Below, piece by piece: positions 1 through 6,763 of a DNA stretch of 35,098 nucleotides. The notes beneath the pieces were generated by a model, which saw only the letters and a list, made by a program, of their open reading frames with translations, did not search any database and was not told where the DNA came from. The position numbers and the translations under genes are program-made. The stretch is from positions 1-35,098 of the forward strand of contig JANXVU010000135.1 in assembly GCA_025351485.1 (NCBI GenBank), given 5' to 3'. How positions within the stretch are numbered: the first letter of the stretch is position 1; every line of letters starts with the position of its first letter. The DNA comes from Candidatus Eiseniibacteriota bacterium. GTDB lineage: Bacteria > Eisenbacteria > RBG-16-71-46 > JACRLI01.

Positions 1-26
1 CAGTAATTCATCCGCAGTTCCCGCAA

Positions 27-50
27 GGGCGGCCCTCCGGGCCGCCCTTT
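27..50 (+). terminator. Rho-independent terminator of a gene upstream of the window
   Basis: A perfect 9-bp GC stem (27-35 pairing with 39-47) closes a 3-base loop and is followed by TTT. It reads best on the + strand and would end a transcript that enters from before base 1. The T-tract is short, so strength is uncertain. Confidence 0.7.
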
Positions 51-163
51 GCATATCCGGGCGCTAACCTAACCCGCGCCGCCTTCCGATAATCCACCGA
101 GAACCCGCCGGGCCGCCGACGCGGCCGAGCCCGGCATTCCCGGCCCCTTCATCGGAGGTTTGC

Positions 164-1150
164 GTGTCCCAGTTCCTGGAAGTCCTGGAGTGGAACGATC
201 CGCTTCCCGGCGAAATCGTCCGTCGTTACCCGGTGGAAGGCTCGGCCGAGATCAAGATGGGCGCGAGGTGCGTCGTGCAGGAGGCCCAGGAGGCGGTGTT
301 CTTCAAGGACGGCCAGTCCACCGACACCCTGGGGCCCGGCTCGCACACGCTGTCCACGAGCAACCTGCCCATCATCACCAAGCTGCTGTCGCTGCCGTTC
401 GGTTTCAAAAGCCCGTTCCGGACGGCGGTTTACTTTGTGAACACCCGGGTGGTCACCGAGCTGCGCTGGGGCACCAAGAACCCGGTGGTGTTCCGCGACA
501 AGGAACTGGGGATCGTCCGCCTGCGGGGCTACGGCATCTACACCCTGAGCGTGATGAAGCCCATGCTGTTCGTGAACACCCTGATGGGCGCCCGCGGCAC
601 GTTCAACACCGACGACATCTCCGACTACTTCTGCGACGTGATCGTCTCGCGACTCAACGACCTGCTGGGGACGACCTTCACCAGCATCCTGGACCTGCCG
701 GCGGGCTACGACGAGCTGGCCTCGAAGATGAAGGAAGCGTGCGCCGCCGACTTCAGCCGCTACGGCGTGAAGCTGGTGGACTTTTTCGTCAACGCCGTCA
801 CCCCGCCCGACGAAGTCCAGAAGATCATGGACGAGCGGAGCGGCCTCGGCGCGGTGGGCAATGTGGACACCTTCCTGAAATTCCAGGCGGCGCGTGCTCT
901 GGGCGGGGCGGCCCAGGGCGGCGTGGCCGGACAGGCGGCCGCGGGGGTGGGCGTGGGGGCCAGCCTTGGAGCGGCACTTCCGATCCTGATGCAGACCGGC
1001 CAGAACGGGCAGGCCACGGTGTTCTCCGCCGCGGGCATTGCCGGCGCCGCCGCTGCCGGCGCCACCGCGGCGGGCTTCTGCCCCAACTGCGGGACCGCCC
1101 GGATTCCTGACGGAAACTTCTGCGCGAAGTGCGGGAACAAGTTTGCCTGA
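164..1150 (+). CDS. SPFH-domain protein with C-terminal zinc ribbon (YdjI-like)
   Basis: 328 aa, GTG start set by GGAGG at 154-158. Residues 1 to about 230 resemble the SPFH/'virion core protein' group that includes Bacillus YdjI: an acidic N-terminal segment, a 'VVQEAQEAVFF' strand, a 'GPGSHTL' turn and a 'VYFVNTR' strand. A long Ala/Gly-rich segment follows (about 240-305), then a double-CxxC zinc ribbon (CPNC...CAKC) at the extreme C-terminus. There is no signal peptide or clear membrane helix, so the protein is probably cytoplasmic and membrane-associated through partners. YdjI-type proteins belong to envelope-stress modules with PspA in Bacillus; no pspA is visible here. The next gene encodes another zinc-ribbon protein and follows at once, so the two probably form one unit. 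The family is fairly sure; the cellular role is inference. Confidence 0.8.
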   Translation: MSQFLEVLEWNDPLPGEIVRRYPVEGSAEIKMGARCVVQEAQEAVFFKDGQSTDTLGPGSHTLSTSNLPIITKLLSLPFGFKSPFRTAVYFVNTRVVTELRWGTKNPVVFRDKELGIVRLRGYGIYTLSVMKPMLFVNTLMGARGTFNTDDISDYFCDVIVSRLNDLLGTTFTSILDLPAGYDELASKMKEACAADFSRYGVKLVDFFVNAVTPPDEVQKIMDERSGLGAVGNVDTFLKFQAARALGGAAQGGVAGQAAAGVGVGASLGAALPILMQTGQNGQATVFSAAGIAGAAAAGATAAGFCPNCGTARIPDGNFCAKCGNKFA

Positions 1151-1199
1151 TCCGGCGCGAAAGCCCCTCCCGGGCGAACTTCCATCGAACCGGCTCACG

Positions 1200-2603
1200 G
1201 TGAGCACGCGGTGCCCCGAATGCGGGGCGCCGCTGGGCATCGATGCCGGTTCGCGCGTGGCCAGCTGCGCCTTCTGCCACCGGGCCCACTATGTGGCCGG
1301 GCCCCGGGAATTCCTCACCACGTTTCTTGAGCCGCGGCTGTCCGCGCAGGATGCGCTGGCCGGGGCGAAGCGGCATCTGCGCGAGAGCCAGGTGCGCTGC
1401 ACCGAGGTGGAGCTCCCGCGTCTGGTGCTGGTCCCGTACTGGCGCCTTCAGACCCGCCTGTACCGCTGGATCTTTGGAACCCGCCTGGTGGCCCCGCATC
1501 CGGGACAGATGGAAGAGACGCCCCGGTCGTCGATGCTGGCGCGCGACTTCGACCACACCTGGCCCGCGGTCTCGCTCGACACCGGGCTATCCGGTCTCTC
1601 CACGCGCCCCTCGGTCCTGGAGGTCAAGGCCTTCGATCCCCAGGCGCTTCCCGCTGGAGCGACCTGGCTGCGGCCCGAGCGGGAAGCATCCAAGGCTCTG
1701 GAGCAGGGGCTGGACCTGGTCACGGGTCTTCTGCACCATGACGACTCGAGGCCCGAGGCAGAGCGGCGCGTACCGCTCCAGCACAGCCTGACTCTGATCT
1801 TTTTTCCCTTCTTCGAGGTGCGCCACAGGTTCCGCGATGAGGGATGCCGCCGGATCCTGGTGGACGCGGTCGGCGGCGAGGTGACGTCCTCCGACGAAAC
1901 CTGCGAGGCGGAAAGCCCGCCGGGTGCGGCGTGGCTGCCACCTTCTTCGGGGCTTCACTTCCTGCCCCTGGCCTGCCCGGACTGCACGTTTACGCTGGAT
2001 CTGGAAGTGCGCCACGAGGTTTGCCGCTGCCCCAACTGCCACCGCGCCTGGGAAGTGGGCGAGAGCGGGCTCGGGCGGGTCACCGAGCAGGTTTCGCGCG
2101 CGGCAAAGGATCCGTCGGCCCGGATGCTCCCGTTCTGGGTGTTCCAGGGTTCGCTCTCGCTCCCCGGCCACGGAGAGTTGAGCGACATGGGCACGCTCAA
2201 GCGGTTGGCATACGAGGGCCAGGTTCCTGGCCCTGGACCAGGCACCAGCGAGGGAGTTCCTCCGATGGAGATCCTGGTGCCGGCATTCGAGTGCCGCCAG
2301 CCCGACAAGTTGCTGGAACTTGCCGCCCGGTTCTCGCTGGCCGGCCAGGAGTGGCCTCGCGCGGACACACCCGCCTCCGGCACCTGCCTGCTCTCCAGCG
2401 AAAGCGCCGCCCGGATGATCGACCTGTGCCTGCTCCGGGTGCTCACGGTGAGCCCGGCCGCGCAGGCCTCCTTCGCTTCGGGCGGATGTTTCTCGTCGCG
2501 GGGCGCGCGCCTCATCTGGGTGGCATTCCGGGCCGAGGGACGCGAGTGGATCGAGCCGGAAACCGGCGCGGTTCTCCAGGAGAACATGCTCGGCGCCTGG
2601 TAG
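1200..2603 (+). CDS. Protein with two zinc ribbons, partner of the SPFH protein
   Basis: 467 aa from the GTG at 1200, which places the first CxxC at residues 5-8. A TTG at 1143, overlapping the previous stop codon, is an alternative start 19 codons upstream; neither has a strong Shine-Dalgarno. Ribbon 1 uses Cys5, 8, 23 and 26. Ribbon 2 uses Cys259 and 262 with Cys277 and 280 (Cys275 is extra). Each ribbon is followed by an aromatic 'PYW' (79-81) or 'PFW' (311-313) strand and later by 'PFFE' (203-206) or 'PAFE' (361-364). The protein therefore looks internally duplicated. No signal peptide or membrane helix is seen. It recalls the TFIIB/primosomal-type zinc-ribbon proteins (YdjG-like) that accompany YdjI-type SPFH proteins, but I cannot assign a family with certainty. 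Function is unknown; membrane recruitment of the SPFH protein is a guess. Confidence 0.7.
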   Translation: MSTRCPECGAPLGIDAGSRVASCAFCHRAHYVAGPREFLTTFLEPRLSAQDALAGAKRHLRESQVRCTEVELPRLVLVPYWRLQTRLYRWIFGTRLVAPHPGQMEETPRSSMLARDFDHTWPAVSLDTGLSGLSTRPSVLEVKAFDPQALPAGATWLRPEREASKALEQGLDLVTGLLHHDDSRPEAERRVPLQHSLTLIFFPFFEVRHRFRDEGCRRILVDAVGGEVTSSDETCEAESPPGAAWLPPSSGLHFLPLACPDCTFTLDLEVRHEVCRCPNCHRAWEVGESGLGRVTEQVSRAAKDPSARMLPFWVFQGSLSLPGHGELSDMGTLKRLAYEGQVPGPGPGTSEGVPPMEILVPAFECRQPDKLLELAARFSLAGQEWPRADTPASGTCLLSSESAARMIDLCLLRVLTVSPAAQASFASGGCFSSRGARLIWVAFRAEGREWIEPETGAVLQENMLGAW

Positions 2604-2678
2604 ACACTTCCAGCCCCTCCGCCTTCCCGCGAAAACCGCTTCACCCGATCACCTCCCCGCGATGCGTCCCCACGCTCG

Positions 2679-2687
2679 TGCTATCCT
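2679..2687 (+). promoter_or_regulatory. Possible extended -10 promoter for kdsB
   Basis: TGC followed by TATCCT forms an extended -10 element about 48 bases before the kdsB start. No recognisable -35 lies 17 bases upstream. The 131-base gap 2604-2734 otherwise holds nothing evident. Confidence 0.35.
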
Positions 2688-2734
2688 GACGCGGAATCGA
2701 TCCCCCTGCCGTCACGCCCGTCGTGGAGGAGTCC

Positions 2735-3454
2735 TTGAGCGTCCTGATCGTGATCCCCGCCCGCATGGGCAGCACCCGCCTCGCGGAAAAACCGCTTCGG
2801 CTGCTTCGCGGCCGGCCGCTGGTGCTGTGGGCGCGGGACGCTGCGCTCAAGGCCGGAGTGGGCCGGGTGGTGGTGGCGACCGATGACGAGCGCATCCGGC
2901 AGGTGGTGGAGGCGGAAGGCGGTGAGGCCGCGCTCACCGGGGTCCACCACCGCACGGGCACCGACCGGGTGGCCGAGGTGGCGCGCCGTTCCGCGGAGGA
3001 CGTGATCCTGAACCTGCAGGGTGATGAGCCCGACGCGGACCCGCTGCTGATCCGCCGCATCGCCGAGGCGTGTAAGGCCGGTGGGGGGATGGTCACGGCG
3101 GCCGCCGAGATCGAGGATCCCGAGGCCGCCGACAGTCCGCAGGTGGTCAAGGTGGTCGTGGGCGCCGACGGGAACGCTCTCTACTTTTCAAGGGCCCGGA
3201 TCCCGGCCACCCATCCCGGCCACGCCGGGTCCCGGCCATGGCCCCTCGGGCACCTGGGAATCTATGGCTTCCGGAAAGAGACCCTGCTGCGCTTCGTGGA
3301 GCTGCCTCCCGGCCGACTCGAAGGGATCGAAGGTCTGGAGCAGCTCCGGGCCCTGGAGAACGGAATTCCCATCCGGGTGCTCCTCGCCGACCGGTTGAGC
3401 CGGGGCGTGGACACCGAAGAAGACCTGGCCCGTCACGAGAAAGGAAGTGGATGA
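2735..3454 (+). CDS. kdsB: 3-deoxy-manno-octulosonate cytidylyltransferase (CMP-Kdo synthetase)
   Basis: Activates Kdo with CTP to CMP-Kdo for lipid A glycosylation in the cytoplasm. I place the start at TTG 2735 (239 aa) because GGAGG (2725-2729) lies 5 bases upstream and the protein then begins 'LSVLIVIPARMGSTRL', matching the family N-terminus. An in-frame GTG at 2723 would overlap the ribosome binding site. Family motifs are the nucleotide-binding 'PARMGSTRL...KPL', 'GTDRVAEVA', 'NLQGDEP', 'HLGIYGF' and 'LEQLRALENG'. Length is typical. The stop codon touches the start of the DinB-like gene, so both are probably translated from one message. pyrG, whose product supplies the CTP substrate, and kdsA lie just downstream. 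Confidence 0.95.
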   Translation: MSVLIVIPARMGSTRLAEKPLRLLRGRPLVLWARDAALKAGVGRVVVATDDERIRQVVEAEGGEAALTGVHHRTGTDRVAEVARRSAEDVILNLQGDEPDADPLLIRRIAEACKAGGGMVTAAAEIEDPEAADSPQVVKVVVGADGNALYFSRARIPATHPGHAGSRPWPLGHLGIYGFRKETLLRFVELPPGRLEGIEGLEQLRALENGIPIRVLLADRLSRGVDTEEDLARHEKGSG

Positions 3455-3937
3455 ATGGACGAGCGGATCGCCATGTCCTCACGCAGCTTCGAAATGACCG
3501 CCCGGCTGATCCGGCGGGCGCTGGAAGGGTTGGACCGCTCGGCGCTCCTTCGCCGGGTGACCCCGGATAGCAACCCCATGCTGTGGATGGTCGGGCACAT
3601 GGCGCTGTACCGCTCCATGCTCCTCGGCCTCCTCGGGGGCGACCGGGCGGCCTGCTGGAGCGACCTGTTCGAGCGGGGGGCCGGGCCGGCGGACGAGTCG
3701 CTCTATCCTTCGCTCGACGAGCTGCTGGTGGAGTTCGACGCGATCACGCTGGAGTTGAAGGCGCGCTTCGAGGTCGTGATGGTGGCCGAGCTGGACGCGC
3801 CGGTGGCCAAAGGGACGCCCAGCATCGACGGCACGCTGGCCGGATGCGCCGCTTTCCTGGCGTTCCACGAGGGCTACCACTGCGGCCAGATGGGGCTCCT
3901 GCGCAAGCAGCTCGGTTTCGGCCAGCTGGTCGGATAA
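3455..3937 (+). CDS. DinB-like four-helix metalloprotein
   Basis: 160 aa, ATG directly after the kdsB stop codon, with AAGGAAG at 3441-3447 as ribosome binding site. The protein is all-helical in character and carries the DinB/YfiT metal triad pattern: His48 in a 'VGHM' helix, then His138 and His142 in 'FHEGYHCGQ' near the C-terminus. Members include thiol-dependent transferases (bacillithiol and mycothiol S-transferases, maleylpyruvate isomerase) and many proteins of unknown substrate. There is no signal peptide, so it is probably cytoplasmic. Coupling to kdsB may be incidental, because DinB proteins occur in many contexts. The substrate cannot be told from sequence. Confidence 0.85.
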   Translation: MDERIAMSSRSFEMTARLIRRALEGLDRSALLRRVTPDSNPMLWMVGHMALYRSMLLGLLGGDRAACWSDLFERGAGPADESLYPSLDELLVEFDAITLELKARFEVVMVAELDAPVAKGTPSIDGTLAGCAAFLAFHEGYHCGQMGLLRKQLGFGQLVG

Positions 3938-3976
3938 AGGCCGGGAAGATTTTGCCGCCGGAAGCCTGAACGTAAC

Positions 3977-4005
3977 TTGACCCCGGGTAAACACGGTGCT
4001 AACTT
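3977..4005 (+). promoter_or_regulatory. Sigma-70-type promoter for pyrG
   Basis: TTGACC (3977-3982), a 17-base spacer, then TAACTT (4000-4005) preceded by TGC, an extended -10. Transcription would start near 4012, about 60 bases before the pyrG ATG. It lies in the 134-base gap after the DinB-like gene. Confidence 0.55.
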
Positions 4006-4071
4006 TGAAATCCGTGAGGGCAAGCCCCGGGAGGGCCTGCCACGCGGTCCCACCCAAACCCGTAGGTCTCC

Positions 4072-5700
4072 ATGCCAAAATACGTTTTCGTAACGGGCGG
4101 CGTCGTTTCGTCCCTTGGCAAAGGCATTGCTGCAGCTTCGCTTGGACTCCTGCTCAAGGCGCGCGGTCTTCGGGTCTGTCTCCAGAAACTCGATCCCTAT
4201 CTCAACGTGGATCCCGGCACCATGAGCCCGTTCCAGCATGGCGAGGTGTTCGTCACCGAGGACGGCGCCGAGACCGACCTGGACCTGGGCCACTACGAGC
4301 GCTTCACCGATACCTCGCTTTCCCGCAAGCACAACATCACCGCCGGCCAGGTCTACGACACCATCATCCAGAAGGAACGCCGGGGCGACTACCTCGGGCG
4401 CACCGTGCAGGTGATCCCGCACGTCACCGACGAGATCAAGAACCACATCCGCGAGGTGGCGGCCGACGTGGACGTGGCCATCATCGAGGTGGGCGGCACG
4501 GTGGGGGACATCGAGAGTCTCCCGTTTCTGGAAGCCATCCGGCAGATGTACCTCGAGCTCAAGCGCGGCGACACCGCCTTCATCCACCTGACGCTGGTGC
4601 CGTTCGTGAAGGCCTCCAGCGAGCTGAAGACCAAGCCCACGCAGCACTCCGTGAAGGAGTTGCGCGAGATCGGGATCCAGCCGGACATCCTGCTGTGCCG
4701 CAGCGAGTCCCACCTCACCCCCGACATCCGGGAAAAGATCGCGCTGTTCACCAACGTCCGCAAGGAGTCGGTGATCGAGGCGCTCGACGTGAGCTCCATC
4801 TACCAGGTGCCGCTGGTGTTCCACGAGGGCGACCTGGACGGCCAGGTGTGCGCGCTGCTCGGCCTGGAAACGCCTCTTCCGGACCTGGACGACTGGCGCA
4901 GGTTCGTGCACGCCGTGGACGAGCCGAAGGGCGAGGTCAAGGTCGCCATCTGCGGCAAGTACACCCACCTGCGCGACTCCTACAAGAGCATCATCGAGGC
5001 CATGTCCCACGCCGGCGCGGTGAACGGAGTGCGCGTGAACCTGGAGTGGGTGGACACCGAGAAGATCGAACTGGACGGGGCGCACGCGTGGCTCTCGCAG
5101 GTCCACGGCATCCTGGTTCCGGGGGGATTCGGAGACCGCGGCAGCGCCGGCAAGCTTGATGCCGTTCGCTACGCGCGTGAGAACAACGTGCCGTACTTCG
5201 GGATCTGCCTGGGCATGCAGGCAGCGGTGATCGAGTACGCGCGGAACGTGTGCAGCATGGCGCGCGCCAATTCCACCGAGTTCGACGCGCACACGCCCTA
5301 CCCGGTGATCGACGTGCTCCCGGAGCACGCGGGGGCCGGGCGCATGGGAGGCACCATGCGGCTGGGCGCCTATCCGTGCCGCCTCAAGGGCGAGTCGAAG
5401 TCGTTCGAGGCCTACGGCACGGAGTTCGTTTCGGAGCGCCACCGCCACCGCTACGAGGTGAACGAACGCTATCGGGACGACCTGATGCGCGGCGGCTTGA
5501 TCATGGCGGGGATCTGTCCCGACAACTCCCTGGTCGAGATCGTGGAACTGCCCGGGCACCCGTGGTTCGTGGGGGTCCAGTTCCACCCCGAGCTCAAGTC
5601 CCGCCCGATGCACCCGCACCCGCTGTTCCGGAGTTTCGTCGCCGCCTCCGTGAAGGAGGCCGCCAGGCGGGAGGCCGGAGCCCGCAAGAGCAAGGCGTGA
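4072..5700 (+). CDS. pyrG: CTP synthase
   Basis: Makes CTP from UTP, ATP and glutamine. 542 aa, the usual length. The N-terminal synthetase domain opens with '[14 protein letters not shown]', containing the ATP-binding loop; the '[21 protein letters not shown]' region binds UTP and allosteric CTP. The C-terminal class I glutamine amidotransferase domain carries the nucleophile in 'GICLGMQ' (Cys379) with His505 and Glu507 of the 'FHPEL' motif, a complete triad. The Shine-Dalgarno is weak (TAGGTC), but the ATG gives the exact family N-terminus. The last 4 bases overlap the kdsA start, so CTP supply and Kdo synthesis are translationally linked. The pyrG-kdsA pairing is well known in proteobacteria. 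Confidence 0.98.
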   Translation: MPKYVFVTGGVVSSLGKGIAAASLGLLLKARGLRVCLQKLDPYLNVDPGTMSPFQHGEVFVTEDGAETDLDLGHYERFTDTSLSRKHNITAGQVYDTIIQKERRGDYLGRTVQVIPHVTDEIKNHIREVAADVDVAIIEVGGTVGDIESLPFLEAIRQMYLELKRGDTAFIHLTLVPFVKASSELKTKPTQHSVKELREIGIQPDILLCRSESHLTPDIREKIALFTNVRKESVIEALDVSSIYQVPLVFHEGDLDGQVCALLGLETPLPDLDDWRRFVHAVDEPKGEVKVAICGKYTHLRDSYKSIIEAMSHAGAVNGVRVNLEWVDTEKIELDGAHAWLSQVHGILVPGGFGDRGSAGKLDAVRYARENNVPYFGICLGMQAAVIEYARNVCSMARANSTEFDAHTPYPVIDVLPEHAGAGRMGGTMRLGAYPCRLKGESKSFEAYGTEFVSERHRHRYEVNERYRDDLMRGGLIMAGICPDNSLVEIVELPGHPWFVGVQFHPELKSRPMHPHPLFRSFVAASVKEAARREAGARKSKA

Positions 5701-6512
5701 TCTCCCCGGTGGTCATCCAGGGTCCGCGCGGGGCGGTTTCCGCGGGGACCGGCTCACTGGTGGTGATCGCCGGCCCGTGCATGCTGGAATCCCGCGATCT
5801 GGCCCTGCGCACCGCCGGCGCCGCCGCCGAGACGTGTGCCAAGCTGGGCATCCCGTTCGTGTTCAAGAGCTCCTACCTCAAGGCCAACCGCACCTCCGCC
5901 GGGTCCGCCACGGGCCCGGGCCTGGAGGCGGGCCTCAAGATCCTCGCCGAGGTCCGCGAGTCGCTGGGAGTACCCGTGCTGACCGACGTGCACAGTCCGG
6001 CCGAGGCCCGCGCCGCGGCCGCCGTGGTGGACGTGCTGCAAGTGCCGGCCTTCCTGTGCCGCCAGACCGAACTGCTTCAGGCGTGCGCCGCGACCGGCAA
6101 ACCCGTGAACGTAAAGAAGGGCCAGTTCATGAACCCGGCCGACATGGGCCGCGCGGCGGAAAAGGCCGGCGGCCCGGGGCGGGCACTGCTGTGCGAGCGC
6201 GGGACCTTTTTCGGGTACGGCGACCTGGTGGTGGATTTCCGGTCGCTCCACGTGATGCGCGAGTGCGGCTACCCGGTGGTGTTCGACGTCACCCACAGCC
6301 TGCAGCGGCCCGCCGGGGGAACCACCGGCGGGGACCGCCGCTTCGCCCCCGCCATGGCCCGCGCCGCGGTGGCCTTCGGGGTGGACGCGCTGTTCCTGGA
6401 AACCCATCCGGACCCACCGCGCGCGCTGTCGGACTCCGCCGTCCAGCTGCCCCTGGAAGTGTTCGCTTCGCTCTTGTGGGAGTGCTCGCAGATGGCACGG
6501 CCTTCGCTGTAG
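5697..6512 (+). CDS. kdsA: 3-deoxy-8-phosphooctulonate synthase, metal-dependent type
   Basis: Condenses phosphoenolpyruvate with arabinose 5-phosphate to Kdo-8-phosphate. 271 aa from GTG 5697, in a GTGA overlap with the pyrG stop codon; the open frame runs further upstream but only as an overlap inside pyrG. Motifs: '[12 protein letters not shown]' for PEP binding, '[13 protein letters not shown]', '[11 protein letters not shown]', '[13 protein letters not shown]' and 'DVTHSLQRP'. The N-terminal '[10 protein letters not shown]' has Cys where the E. coli enzyme has Asn. Together with the later His, Glu and Asp ('DVTHS', 'LETHP', 'ALSDS') this forms the ligand set of the metal-dependent, Aquifex-type class. 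It works with kdsD, which makes its substrate, and kdsB. Confidence 0.96.
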   Translation: MISPVVIQGPRGAVSAGTGSLVVIAGPCMLESRDLALRTAGAAAETCAKLGIPFVFKSSYLKANRTSAGSATGPGLEAGLKILAEVRESLGVPVLTDVHSPAEARAAAAVVDVLQVPAFLCRQTELLQACAATGKPVNVKKGQFMNPADMGRAAEKAGGPGRALLCERGTFFGYGDLVVDFRSLHVMRECGYPVVFDVTHSLQRPAGGTTGGDRRFAPAMARAAVAFGVDALFLETHPDPPRALSDSAVQLPLEVFASLLWECSQMARPSL

Positions 6513-6605
6513 GCGCAGGTGCCATGCGTGTTCCGGTGCTTCCGGCCGGGTGCAGAATTCACAAGCTCGGTCACCCCATCCGCCCCCTTCAGCCCCCGAT
6601 GCACG

Positions 6606-6634
6606 TTGACTGTCACGCGTCGTAGCTATAAGAT
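6606..6634 (+). promoter_or_regulatory. Candidate sigma-70 promoter before the FG-GAP gene
   Basis: TTGACT (6606-6611) lies 17 bases before TAAGAT (6629-6634), with TATAAG (6627-6632) and GATAAT (6632-6637) overlapping as alternative -10 hexamers. This AT-rich patch is the only one in the 251-base gap 6513-6763. The leader would be about 120 bases long. No terminator for kdsA was seen in the gap. Confidence 0.5.
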
Positions 6635-6763
6635 AATCGGCGATATATCCCACTCAGACAGCATCCCGTTCGGGCGATCCCGACTGTTCCTGCACCTTGC
6701 CGAACTGTTCTATCCGGCTGCCTTCCGGTGCGGCCGGACCCTCGACTGAAGAGGACCGCTCAC

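Noticed and set aside
3874-5619. A 581-codon minus-strand open frame opposite pyrG
   Set aside because: It is a shadow of pyrG codon bias without any domain signal.
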